A program made the translations under genes and the position numbers. Below are positions 46,601 to 61,400 of a DNA stretch of 64,000 nucleotides, piece by piece; the first letter of the stretch is position 1; each line of letters begins with the position of its first letter. This DNA comes from Microvelia longipes. Taxonomy: Eukaryota > Arthropoda > Insecta > Hemiptera > Veliidae. The stretch spans positions 7,897,833-7,961,832 of the forward strand of contig JACMZG010001914.1 in the NCBI GenBank assembly GCA_018340805.1, in the 5' to 3' direction. Below the pieces are notes generated by a model. It worked only from the letters and a program-made list of their open reading frames with translations. It searched no databases and was not told where the DNA came from.

Positions 46601-49432
46601 CAAAGTCTGCGAATTGAAAATCCTTTCTATAACCTAGAGGAATTTTTTACTTACTTTAAAGAAAATAAATAATGAAATCTATGTATTTTTGTATTTTAAG
46701 CTTTTAATAATTATGTATATTTTTGACTTTTTATGTATTTTTTGTAAAATATCTCAGGAAAAACTAAAAAAAAATAAATAAATAAATCCTTACGTTACCA
46801 GTTATTGTAGAGCTTGTTGTTTGTCTAAATATAACTTCACTGAGGAAGTGTGACGACATCTGAAAAGAGCTAACAAAAGCATAAGAAAATTCTCTCTCTG
46901 GTGGTTTAGAAGGGTATGATGGTTTTGGAGTTACTATCATCTTGCATTTCTCATTGTTTACCTTCCAAACCTTTATTTTACTATCATCCATGCTTTATCC
47001 AACAAACTGGTGTGGTTGAATCATGAAGGAAATTTAAGTTTGCCTAGAAAATTAAGTAGTCGATTGGTAATTAGATAAACTAATTCTTGTTTCATATTGA
47101 AATAAATAAGAGTCATCTACTGGTGCCATTCTTTTATTTATGTTAACTCCACCTGTATATTTAATTCATCTTGCTTTATCAACACTGTTTCCTCTAAGAT
47201 TGCTCTGACCTCTCTTAATTGATTGATTCTAATGAATTATCTATGTTAAATAATCAAACTATATTTACAGACAAACCTCCTGGCTTCAGGTGCCTCTGAA
47301 AGTGAGATATTCATTTGGGATCTAAACAACACGTCGACACCCATGACTCCAGGTGCCAAGGCTCAGCCTTATGAAGATGTTATGTCTCTTGCTTGGAATA
47401 GACAAGGTAATTCCAAATTACCTATTATCATTTTACCCAAATTACCTTTTATATTTGCATCAATGTTAAAATTAAACTAAAAATTGAAAATTCTTTAAAA
47501 TATTAAAAAAAGCCTTAAAGTTATTCTAAGTAAGGTTAAAGTAAAGTATGTATAAACTGTATAGCTGTTTGTAAAAAGTGGATAGTCTAGAAAAGTAATA
47601 ATTCATTGTTACAATCTATGTTAATGGTAAAATTTGAGGAATATTACGGCAAACTCTGGTTTTTACATTATCTTAATTGTTAGTAAATTGCCAAAGAAAA
47701 ATTGTATGTACCTCTTTGCAACATTAACCCTTTGTTTGACCTCCTCTTTGTGACATTACACATTTGTTTGACCTCCTCTTTGTGACACTATCCATTTGTT
47801 TGACCTCATCTTTGTGACACTAACCATTTGTTTGACCTCCTCTTTGTGACATTACACATTTGTTTGACCTCCCCTTTGTGACATTACACATTTGTTTGAC
47901 CTCCTCTTTGTGACACTAACCATTTGTTGTGGTAGTATTGAATCTATTTGGTTACCTTTAGATTTATAGTGAATATTAACCAGTAAATATCAATCATAAA
48001 ATTTGAAACTTGATATTTTGCAGTTCAACACATATTAGCTTCCACATTTGCCACTAGATGTACTGTTTGGGATCTACGGAAGAATGAGCCAATTATTAAA
48101 TTGACTGATAGTAATTCTAGAGTAAGTAGTGAAATCTTTTATTTGTTAAAGAGATGTTAACTTTTAGGACTTTCGTTAACTCTACTATTTATTTTTTATA
48201 GATTAATGTTCTAACCCTAAATATATGAAATTTATATAATGTAACCCTAAATATATAGCAGTTATAAAATTAGACCTTAAGTAGTCATTTGTATGCAACA
48301 AATGACAATTTATTTTGTACAAATCTTTTATCCCTTGAGGGATGGAAGCGAATTTTACGGCTCCAGTTTATTTTTTCTTGTACGGCAAATTTGATTAGCT
48401 CCCGAGATGGGTGATAAACTAATTAGTCCCCGAGGATCTGCCGAGGGAGATAATATGAGACTAAAAATCTTCCACGCCTGTTATGTATTAAATTTTATCT
48501 ATGACTAGTCAATTAATACAAACTGGTATTACAAAAACGTAATATTAAATTGCAATGGAAGCTGTGATTTTAAGGAAACATTTTTTGAAATACTTAATAA
48601 AAATCATTTTTAATGAATTTACAAATTAGTTAATGTAACATACAAATATAAAGATAGAGCAGTCTGCGGAGAGGTGGGGGGGGGGGTATACAGACTAATT
48701 GTAATTTTTTTGGGCTGGACCCCCTCTCATAAATTTAGGAGCTGCAACCTAATAAAAAAAATATATATTGCTCCTAACAAATTCTTTTTGTTTGAAACCA
48801 ATTTTGAGCCAAACTTTTTACGGTTGAGTCCCCTTTGTAAATTTAGAGGGTAGCGCTCCCAAAAAAAAGTGGAAGAATAACCCTCCCTATTAATTTTGGG
48901 GCTCTAACCCCAACAAGAGGAAATACTTTTCTCTCTTGGAAGTGAAAAGTGTTTTTTTTTCCCTTAAACCCAGTGAATAAACTTCACATTATATACCATA
49001 TGACCATATGAAGATGAAATATATTTTAAAATAAAACTATTTTGGTTGTAATGTGGTTTAGGTGAGATGGAGAGTAGTTTGCTGGAACCCAGACGTGGCT
49101 ACACAGCTGTGTTTGGCTTCCGAAGAAGATTCTAACCCTGTTGTACAGCTATGGGATCTCAGGTTTGCCACTACTCCACTCAAATCTTTGCATTCTCATA
49201 CAAGGTAACTAAATAATATGTTCTTTGGTTATATTTAGCTAATTTATTTTGGTTAAAATGTGTAAGCATGTTGCAAGTTGGGACCTTTTCACAGATTTTT
49301 GTATTGAAAATGACACTTATGAGGTTGTTCAGATGATGGAAGTTGAGAGGAAGAGTGGGGGGGACCAATTCAGACTTCCTGATACCTAAAACATATGTCC
49401 AAAAGAAGTTAAATTTATATATAAAAATATAT

Positions 49433-49500
<68 letters not shown>

Positions 49501-49693
49501 GTGTCCCTACCTCTTGTGCTGCCCTTGTCAGCCTACTGCCCCAGACAGAGGACAAAATTGCTCCCATGGAACTACAAAGATCTAACAAGCCCGCATAGCA
49601 AGAAAACCTCAAAGTAGTCTTGTTATGGTAGTAAGAATTTTAACGCTTGGTTTCAGGTCAATAAGATCATCTTAAGTGGTGGCCTAAACAATG

Positions 49694-49755
<62 letters not shown>

Positions 49756-52443
49756 CAACTCAAAACTTTCAGAGTTGAAAGTTTGAGTTTTTTATCTCCA
49801 CTCTTCAAATTGTATATAAAAACTTGATCTAGGACTCCAAATTCAAATGTTTCATCTCTTTCATCTTCACCCTTAAAATATTTCTTTTCACAGTGGTCTT
49901 ATCTGCTTTATGAATGAATGACTAAAAGTCGTCATTCATTAATCATCACTGTAATATAACCTTTGGAGACCCTAGGCTGTGAGAAATACGAGATATATCT
50001 CATGTTATCTAAACTGATGACCTTTAAATGTGACAAAACTAGAAGGTTGTATTCATGAATACAGAGAAGATAAAGTGTCAGTATCAATTATTTCTACATA
50101 AACATATTCAGTGATAGTTTGCTAGTGGAAAGTTGATCTATTGAATTTGTTTGTTTCATTTTAGCGAATTTCCTTTGGGAATATTTTAATATTTCAGGTG
50201 AAAAATTATTCTGTGTTCATAAAATATATTATTTTTAATTTAGGTCAGTTATTATAATAATATTTTTTATTTCTACCAAAAAAAAGTTTACAATATTATT
50301 ATAATGTCTTAAAATGAACAAAATGTAATGATTATATTTTTGTTATATTTGGCAAGAGCCCTCAGTAGATGTACCTTTACACCTAGAGCGAGGGCTCTGT
50401 CTCGAGCTTTATCTTTATATAACTTCATTTTTTATAAATTTGTAATGTTTGAATTACAGAATAACCTGCATTTTAGTATTATAGCACACCACCTGAGCAC
50501 AAGCTCAGTGGTGATGTATATTCGTATTTGCTACTTAAAAATAGATACATATATAAATCCACTCACATAGATACCTACAAATACACACCTTATTGCTTAT
50601 TTGTTTGTCATAAGTGTTTAAAAAGAAATATGAAAAAAGAAATGTTTAAACATTGCACTTATACTAAATGCATGTTTCAGTTTATGCTGAGTAAAAAAGA
50701 ATAAATAAATTGATAATATAAAATCTAATAGATTTAACTTATCAGAAAAATTTGTTAGTCAACATGTTGAAAATATATTGTTACTTATCTGAGTTAAGGT
50801 ATTGGTCCAGTAAGTATGTTTTAGTCAGCTTTTTAAATGAGTCAATGGTTTTACTAGTTTAAATAAGTTAGGTTGATTGTAATATAAGTTATAATATAGG
50901 TGGTTAGGTAATATGGGCGAATTTTCGGTAAATCTTAGGTATACGGTGCACCCTGTTATCAATACTATATATCGATATATTTTTAGTTTAGAGATATGAC
51001 GTAGGAATAATTGATATATGCCTTTTCTTTTACGTTTGTGAACTTATTTTATTATTTTTTTAAATGTTTTTAAAAAAAACTATAAGTAATAAATTTATGA
51101 CGCTGCTTACCTTTTAAGTGCTCAGTTCTCGTTTACGTGTCGCGTAACTAAATCCTTGGTTCGAGGGGGATAAACCATTACTCATAATAAGATAATTTAA
51201 TATAAAATGAGATAAAAATATAAACAATCTTTAGTATTGGTTAAATAATCATTATTTCATCATTCTACTGCTGAGGTGGGGGATGGTAGAGACGGAGAAA
51301 CATAAACATCTGAAGACGGGGGTGTAGTTTGGGGGGACACGGTATATATCGATACATGGTTACAAGGAGAGTTCGATATATATCAAAATAGGACGTTGAT
51401 AACAAGGGACACCTTATACCGAAGTTCAGCCGTATTTTCTTTAAAATGTTTACTTTCTTGCTTATCAATCCAATTTATGCTTAAGTTTTTGATTTATATT
51501 TAATAACCAGAGCAGTAGCGTTACAGCTTATTATATAATTTGTATTAATTTCTCAAAGAAAATGTGCTAACAGTTAGCATAAACTAAGCTTCAATTAAGT
51601 AAAAATGATGCTGTATTGTTTAGTGTATAATCTATGGGATAAATATGCGCATATTTTTTAAGAAATTGTGTCGCTACTGCTCAGGTTTTTAAATATAAAC
51701 TGAAAACTTTAGCAAAAATTGGATTGATATGCAAGAAAGTGCGCATTTGGAAGAAAATTCACCCAGCTTGCAGACCTAGTAAGTACCTTACTACCTTGCT
51801 AGACCTACCTTGCTGGACCTTACTTTTGCACTGGAGGTATGGAATTCAATAACTTGAAAGGTGTTCAAGTTACTGTTTTAATGTTTTAAAATTCAACCTA
51901 TCGGGCCTCTCTAGTAATAATATCTCTATGGAGCACTTAGTGAAATCAATTTTAATAAAATTGAAAATTGTCACAATGTTCTGGTTTCTTCTCGAATGAA
52001 ACAAATTTTGATTCTTCCAATGGCTTTAATGATGTGATGCACTGACTGTATTTTTGTGTTACAGGGGTGTGTTGTCGCTAGCATGGTGTGCTCAAGACTC
52101 TGATCTTCTTATCAGTACAGGAAAAGATAACAGAATCATTTGCTGGAATCCTAACTCTAATCAACAGGTTGTTTTATATTTAAAACATACTTAACTTTTA
52201 CTTTAAAGTATATTATGAGTAGTATGACGCTACGTTAATATTTGGGTCTGTGAAAACCCTGTGAGAACCGCTTTGGATGGTAGTGACCACCACATTTACC
52301 ATTTAATTTGGCGATAATTCATTTCAGATTTTAATTTGATTCAGATTCAGATTGGCTTTCTAATACCAAGAATATGTCCAAAAATATTATAATACATAAT
52401 ACATACATATATATATATAATATATATATATATTTATTATATG

Positions 52444-52490
<47 letters not shown>

Positions 52491-55400
52491 ATAATATAAT
52501 ATATATATAATCAATCTTGTGTGTTGTAAAGATGCTACTTTTTCGTATGGCGAACGATAACTCTTGATGGCTTTCTCAAATCAAAACAAAACTTTGCATG
52601 TCAGGCTTCTTCCTTTTGTTCCGACCTTGCTAGCTTATTGTCTCAGACAGGCAGTAGGCTTGAAATATTAAACAAGATATTATCGTTCTTTACTAATTAA
52701 CTGCAGATAGATTTTTCTGTACTATTATAATTACTATTATTAATTCAATCTTATAATGCTGTTTTAGAATGGGGAGATTCAGTGTGAGATAGGAAATACC
52801 CAGCAGTGGATATTTGAGTTGTCATGGTGTCCCAGGAATCCCAACCTGATAGCAAGCTGCAGTGCTGATAGTCATGCTAGTATTTATAACCTTACTGGAG
52901 CATCCTCTAGCAATACACAGACCTCTAACAAAGTATTTATTTTTTTATTTAAGAAGTAGATATATGTTATTCTTAAATATCCTTCTAAAAGGACTAGGCT
53001 AATCCAAGAGCCAGGCCTAAAAAATGTGACTCATTTTGTACTAATACAAACCAAATTTTTTTGGAAAATATACCTTAAAGTATAAAAGAAAAGCATAGTC
53101 TGCCTGTCCAGTGTGGAGCCCTTCATATGAATGTGCTCGCTCAAAAAATTAGAAAATGGCACAATTTTCAGTTATCTCTCAATTCAGGTGCACAAATGAA
53201 CAAATGAATCGTCAGTTGATATGTTTTCAAGACCTATTGAGTGGTATTGTTGTCTGTCTGTACTTATGTGTGTTTGTCTGTTGTCATAGTAATTCCTTGT
53301 GTGTTTATGTTTTGTGAGTTAAAACCCCAAATAGTACACAAATCAATTTTCAGGTCTAATTATGCTATCAATAATACATAATAGAAAAAACATCATAATT
53401 ATACGCTTTCAAATTAACTCACAGTACGCATATTATAGTATATAATATAATAATATTATATATATTAATAAATCTATATATATATATATATATATCTATA
53501 TATATATATATAAACAATAAATTTGTGAAGTTTCGTCTCATTATCAGCATTAGTTCAATTTTTAATTTATGAGTTGTGAGCTATTTACTATGTCATCTAA
53601 AGGCTACCTGGGGGCTACACTAGGAGATCTAAAGACCTAACATTGTGAGCTACTTACTAGGAGATCTAAAGACTTAACATTAAAGGGTACTTACTAAGAG
53701 ATCTAAAGACCTAACATTATAGGGTACTTACTAGGAGATCTAAAGACCTAACATTATAGGGTACTTACTAGGAGATCTAAAGACCTAACATTATAGGGTA
53801 CTTACTAAGAGATCTAAAGACCTAACATTATAGGGTACTTACTAGGAGATCTAAAGACCTAACATTATAGGGTACTTACTAAGAGATCTAAAGACCTAAC
53901 ATTATAGGGTACTTACTAGGAGATCTAAAGACCTAACATTATAGGGTACTTACTAGGAGATCTAAAGACCTAACATTATAGGTACTTACTAGGAGATCTA
54001 AAGACCTAACATTATAGGGGTACTTACTAGGAGATCTAAAGACCTTAACATTATAGGGTACTTACTAGGAGATCTAAAGACCTAAACATTATGGTACTTA
54101 ACTAGGAGATCTAAAGACCTAACATTATAGGGGTACTTACTAGGAGATCTAAAGACCTAACATTATAGGGTACTTACTTTCAGGTCTAAAGACCTACATT
54201 ATAGGTACTTACTAGGAGATCTAAAGACTTAACATTGTTGGCTACTAGCTAGGTAATCTATTACCACTCGTTCACTATCACTGTTCCTTGTTTAGTGATT
54301 TTTCAACCTGTCATATTCCTAGTCCTTTCATGACACATTTTTGGTTTTAGATAATGGATTCATTCCCTGGAATGGAGAAGCTTTCAGATGAGTCAGCTGT
54401 TCCTGTCTCTCAATCGACTATAGAACTAACTAGACCTCCTAGATGGATGAGAAAGCCTGCTGGAGCCAATTTTTCTGTAAGTACAAGTACACATATTCCC
54501 TTTTGTTGCTTATTCAGTCCGAAACTTTTTACTCTGCTTGCTAAAACATTCGGTTTTTATCACTCTGTAACCGAATCTTTATACATATCTTAATATTTAC
54601 TAGTTTAAACAAAAACTAATAAATAAATATATTCTTGAAATTATATAAACCTTAAGGGAAATATACATCCATCTAAACAGAATGTAGAATATCTAAAAAA
54701 TAAACTTATTATAACTTTGATGAATTATTATTATATAAATAAAAACAGATTAATTACACAAAAGTCCTTTATTTTTTAGTATATAATAAAAAAAATAAAG
54801 GACTTTTGTGTAGTTAATCTGTTTCTATTTATATATTTTTTATAAGTCCACAAAAAGAAAATCTTTAATTTTTGAATTATTATTATTATTATTAAGTATT
54901 GTGTTTGCAATAAAATCTGAAATCAGGATGCCTCCAGAATTATCCATTTCAGGTCTTTTCAAGACCTCTTGAGTGAGTTAAGGTTATGATTAATAATTTT
55001 ACTTCAGTTTCCAGCACATTGTTTGTGTTTTAATTTGTATTTTTTAACATTTTACATTACGTTAACGTTTTTTTTGAATATATTTATAATCGGAGGTGGT
55101 CAGGTTACTTTTTCAATGTTTCAAAATTTAAAGTATTTGGCCCCTTTAGTAATATTATTTCTATGATTTTAAGTGTGAAGGGCCTTCAGTGTCTCAAGAT
55201 AAGTTTCCAAGATTGTATTTTTGTATAGATGTATTTTTTGTATTGCAGTTTGTATTTTTGCCAGAGATTATTTAGTCATACTTAGTTTCCTTGAAAGAAA
55301 ATAAGGTGACTAAATAAAGGGTGAACAATATAAAGTATTAATAATAATATTATTATAGATAATTATTAATAAGTTATAATGTTAAAGATGATTATAAATA

Positions 55401-58400
55401 AGTTATAATGTTATAGATGATTATAAATAAGTTATAATGTTGTATAATACGACACACGGCTAAAATCAATTGACACCCCGCCAAAATCTCAATGCTTTCA
55501 ACCCTCTCTTTTTAATAAAAAAATCCCTTCTTTTATGTAACAAAAAAAATTCCCTTCTCTGGCAACACTGAAAGTCAGGTTATGTTTTGAATTTTATTAT
55601 TTGTTTTTATTTGATATCGTCTTTTTTTTTTATTTTTAAAAATTAGTTATTTACTTTTTAAGAAGGAATATTGTTGTATCTTATAAATTTCCAACTAATC
55701 TTGCTTTAAATTTGTTCGGGAAGTATGAATTAAGTGGAGTTAAAGTTGTTAATTACGTAATGCAATGGATCATAATAGTTCTTCGATAAAAGTTTGACGA
55801 TTTAAATAAATTGTCAGCTATAATTATTTTTTTCAAAACAAACTGCTTTTTTGTGTCAAGTTTGTATAATTGATTGCGTATTGTTTCATATTATAAAAAT
55901 AATATGACACAATATGCATTCAAAACTTAAAAAAGTCAAGACTGTCATCTATTGAAAGACGTGGCATTTAAAAAAAAATGCTGTCTTTTGGTTGACAGAG
56001 CACAGAACCTGCCCTGTACTCAAATAGCAAGAAATGCTTAAAGAATACGTCAATGTCCATGCGTCAAATATAGGCACTCAGATCATATAACAACTCTGCA
56101 ATAATTGGATGAATTGAACAGATTGGAATGAAACGAAACGAAACGCAGATTAATGAGCATAATAAAAGTGACAAGAGGTTACAAATATTTACAACCAGTG
56201 TTGCCTTTTTATGATTTTATTTACGAAAAAGGTATTTTTTTATACCGAGGTTGGCATGAGGTGGAGGGGGAAAGAGCGGGGTCGGTCTGAACCAATAGAA
56301 TTCTTTCCCTCACAGATTTTTGGCGCGCTGTCAATTGATTTTAGCCGTGTGGCGTACTATAAATAAATAAATAAATAAATAAATAAGAGAGTTTATTGTA
56401 AAGAGATTCACAAGGAACATTTACAAAGTCAGAGCCAAATTATCAAGAACCAAATTATAAATTACTTATTTTAAAGAATTCATGGATATGGTAACAAGGG
56501 TTTTCCAACAATACACCTTTTACCTTCGCACAGAACTCATTATATAGCATCTCACGGGTTTTCACAGAGATATGGTTATATAGTTGAACACCGAGATAAC
56601 CATATCCTGTTCTGGATTTATTGAGTCTGTGCCGCAAAGGTAGAAGGCCATTGTTTGTACTGGCTCTTGTTCCATATCCATGAATATCTTTCACCATATC
56701 AAATCTATCAGAATTCAATTTAATATACTTCACACAATGATATATGTAATAATTAAAAGTTTGTAGATAATTATTAATAATTTATAATGTTATAGATAAT
56801 TATAAATAATGTAAGTAGGGGCAAAAGGCCGATCCGAGAACCGCCACCTCCTCCACCACCTCCTCCACCACCTCCTCCACCACCTCCTCCTCCTCCTCCT
56901 CCTCCACCACCACCACCTCCTCCACCGCCTCCTCCTCAACCATCTCTTTATAACCCCCCCCCTCTCTTTTGCTTTGCATAGTGTAATAACAGTAAACCTT
57001 AAATATGCTTGCATAAAAATTGGTCCCAGGTAGAAGCAGGATGATTGTAGGTGTGATGTTAGTAGACCACCCTAGATTATCAAGTGTCTCTCTTAGTAAA
57101 AAGCCTTCCCACCACGTCAAGGTGGGAGACACATCGGGAAGGTGTACAGTGCCCCGTCCTCGCACTGTACTATGGCGACCATCCTCTTTAAAAATATCGC
57201 CTCTATATATTTTTTTTTTGTATTTTTTATATTTTTTAATTTTTTTTTTGGTTTTTTTTTTTTTTTTTTATTTTTTATTTTTTTTTGTTGTATTTTTTTA
57301 TATTTTTTTAACGTATTTACAAATTACACAAACACTTACATATCTTTAGCGCCATATAGGTTTACGGGACGCTATGCCACGCCAGTGACCTTAAAAGATG
57401 GAATAATGCGGTTTACGGGTCGCTATGCCACGCCAGGGACCGCTTTGAGGGTTTACGGGTCGCTATGCCACGCCAGGGACCCTCTATGGGTTTATGGGAC
57501 GCTATGCCACGCCAGGGACCCAATTATGGCACGCTTCGCCATACTAGAGTTCCATCTCGTATTTGCGGCAGCTGCTGAGACATGAGTGTAAGGCTATTTA
57601 ACATATGATTAAACTCTAAGAATAAACTCGAAAATAAATCCCCACGAATGAAACTCACGTGGCTACACATGAAACCGGTAGTAAATTTATGGTTAAACCG
57701 AGTGCAGGTCCGTTTACGAGCCATTTATACAAACTCCATACTCGAGCAGGATGATTTTAGGTATGATCTAGTAGGACCAGACCACCCTAGATTATCAAGT
57801 GTCTCTCTTAGTAAAAAGCCTTCCCACCACGTCAAGGTGGAGACACATCGGGAAGGTGTACAGTGCCCCGTCCTCGCACTGTACTATGGCGACCATCCTC
57901 TTTAAAAAAAATATCGCCTCTATATATTTTTTTGTGTTTTTTATATTTTTTTTTTTTTTTTTGTATTTTTTATATTTTTATTATTTTTTTGTATTTTTAT
58001 TTTTTTTCTAACGTTAATTAATTAATTAATTAATAATAATTAATTAAAAAATTAATTAATTACACTTACATCTCTTTAGCGCCATATAGGTTTACGGGAC
58101 GCTATGCCACGCCAGTGACCTTAAAAGATGGAATATTGCGGTTTACGGGACGCTATTTGCCACGCCAGGGACCGCTCTGAGGGTTTACGGGTCGCTATGC
58201 CACGCCAGGGACCCTCTATGGGTTTACGGGACGCTATGCCACGCCAGGGACCCAATTATGGCACGCTTCGCCATACTAGAGTTCCATCTCGTATTTGCGG
58301 CAGCTGCTGAGACATGAGTGTAAGGCTATTTAACATATGATTAAACTCTAAGAATAAACTCGAAAATAAATCCCCACTATGAAACTCACGTGGCTACACA

Positions 58401-61400
58401 TGAAACCGTAGTAAATTTATGGTTAAACCGAGTGCAGGTCCGTTTACGAGCCATTTATCAAAACTCCATACTCGAGCCTGAAGCGCAAGCAAATTTTTTA
58501 TTGTGCTTATGAAGAAGGCAGGGCCTCCAGCTATAACTCAATGAACTAATTTTGGGACATTCTATCGCAAGTAAATCTATAATGACGCAATTATTTGGCA
58601 AGTATTTTTTCAATAAACGTACTTTACCCTTTACGACAAAGTGTGTGTACCGATAAGATAAAAGTTTAAATACTAAATACAATCGCTCGTACTCAACATC
58701 ACCGTCATCCCAATTAATTCCGTGAAAATTTAATGTAAGCCAAGAATTTGTTTTCATAGATTTAGAATCTTGAATATAATTTGGCAGGGTAAAAATAACC
58801 AGCTCGAAGACGATTTCGTCTCCAGGTCCAAACATGCAAGCTCTTTAACGATGACTTGCCCCTCATTATCTACAAACCCTTGAATATCTATAATAGCGGT
58901 AGAAGGCATCTTGACTGCACGGAAGCCGAGATACAACTGACCATATCCCCTTATATCATAAACTTATATATTCATCTTGTTGGAGCCGAGTAGGAGCCTA
59001 TATGAGCCAATTAGAGCCACTTTAGAGCCTATATGAGTCATTTAGAGCCGAGTATGAGCTATTTGGAGCCGAGTAGGAGCCTATATGGCCATTTAGAGCC
59101 GGAGTGGAGCCAATTAGAGCCATCTGGAGCCTATATGAGCCATTTGGAGCCGGTGTGGAGCCTATATGAGCCGATTTGTAGCCGAGTTGGAGCCTATATG
59201 AGCCATTTAGAGCCGTGTTGGAGCCTATATGAGCCATTTGGAGCCGGTGTGGAGCCTATATGAGCCGATTTGGAGCCGTGTTGGAGCCAATATGAGTCAT
59301 TTAGAGCCGAGTATGAGCTATTTGGAGCCGAGTAGGAGCCTATATGAGCCATTTAGAGCCGGAGTGGAGCCAATTAGAGCCATCTGGAGCCTATATGAGC
59401 CATTTGGAGCCGGTGTGGAGCCTATATGAGCCGATTTGGAGCCGTGTTGGAGCCAATATGAGCCATTTAGAGCCGAGTATGAGCCATTTGGAGCCGAGTA
59501 GGAGCCTATATGAGCCTATTAGAGCCATTTTGGAGCCTATATGAGCCAATTAGAGCCACTTTGGAGCCTATATGAGCCATTTAGAGCCGAGTATGAGCCA
59601 TTTGGAGCCTATATGAGCCATGTTGGAGCCTATATGAGCCATTTAGAGCCGATGTGGAGCCATCTAGAGCCGATTTGGAGTTGTGTTGCAGCTAATACGG
59701 GTCTAACTGGAGTTGTTGAAGCCGCTTTAGCGGTGTTTTAGCTTTCGTTAGTATATATATATAGAGTTAGTGGAGCTCCAACTTTAGTATTGAGCCAGAC
59801 ACCGAGCAGAGATGTTCTCCAAGATACGTGATTCGAGCCTCTATAAGAAGAGATTTGAAAACTTGACATTTAGTTGTCCAGACTGCTGTAAAAAGTTTAT
59901 ACATAAAAAAAAATTACTTCGACACCAACGAGATAAACACTGTGAGGGGGTTGAACGCGAGGATGGTTCAGAGTTGGGATTCTACAAGGACGCCATTGCA
60001 GGTAAACATGATAAGTCAATTGAAAACTATAATAACTCTAGCGAGGCAGTATGTGGATCGGAAAAGGATAGAAAAGAAGAAGAAGAAGACGATGAGGAGG
60101 AGGATGAAGAAGATGATGAGGAGGATGAACCTATTGATGATGTAGTAAGTAACAAAGACATAGAAGAGCCAAAAATGATTGAGATGTTAAATTTAAGTGA
60201 ACACCCCGAATTTGACGAATCGATCGAGAGTATAGAATATCATACTCATTATCCGTACGCAAACTCAAAGCTAGACGCCGGAGAAGAGATACGGATTCCG
60301 GTACAACTCCAAGACATTTATACGCTTCCGAGTGAAAGTTTTATATATTTGGAACTATCATTTTTAAAAGAAGGAGGAAATACGGCACCGGCGAAGCACA
60401 GACTTATCAACAACGCATTCCCGTTTTTATTCGACGAGATCCGGTATGAAATTGTGGAGTTGAGATTGATAAAGTCAGAAACCCCGGAATGACTTCGACT
60501 CTAAAAGGGATTGCATCTCACGCGCCTATATCGTATTCCTTAAACAAATATGGGATGGACAATACCCTTCATGAAGTACAAGAAGAATCATCCACCCGGT
60601 ACACGTTTGTCTACCTTTATCCTCGTTACTCGGATTCGCGGAAGATTACCGAAAAGTTTTGATAAACGTAAAGCAAGAGCTAATTTTGGTAAGAGCGAGA
60701 AACGATTCAAATTGCTTTGTACAGCATGTTCCGTACGTCGATAGGATGCACGGGCAGAAGTTCGCGAGAAGTTAAAATTGAACTTACTATCGCTTTGTTG
60801 GAAAATACCTTACGTTTCGGTTAACGAAGTTCAGAAACTAAATTTAATTAATTATTTAAAAAACAGAAAAAATAATTTCTCTCCATTTCCGAGCGTGGGA
60901 TATGCACGAGTATCCCTATTACCTACGTCAAACCGACAAGTATGTCGATTAAAACTTCGACTCAACTCGAGAAACCGCGATTTTTAATTTTAGCCTTTCA
61001 AAAGGGTAGAAATAACGTCGTCGATAAGGCATCCAGTTGTTTCGATCACTGCGATTTGACAAATGTCAAGCTTTATCTCAATTCACGAGTGTTCCCCTAC
61101 GATGATCTAAATTTAAAATTCTCCCAAAATAAATTTGCTTTATTGTACCACATGTACGCGGCGTTTCAAACGTCGTACTACAACACTTATCAGAGTCTAC
61201 CGTACGTATCCTTTACAGATTTTAAGAATAAATGTCCTGTTGTAATCATTGATTGTTCGAAACAATCAGAGTCTATCAAAAAGGGTCGGTAGATGTCAGA
61301 TTAGAATTTGAATCTGAAAAAGATTTCCCGGCAAATACTACCCGCGTACTGTCTATTGTTACACGATAGATTTGTTCAGTACAACCCTCTGACTAGCATT

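Noticed and set aside
53600..54250. CRISPR-like regular repeat array
   Set aside because: The 37 bp units are contiguous without spacers and lie in a eukaryotic intron; it is a minisatellite.
56790..57165. Arg/Trp-rich and Glu/Val-rich frames at the left end of the viral element
   Set aside because: They translate the (CCACCT)n tract of the terminal repeat; the mirrored right end gives the same artefact.
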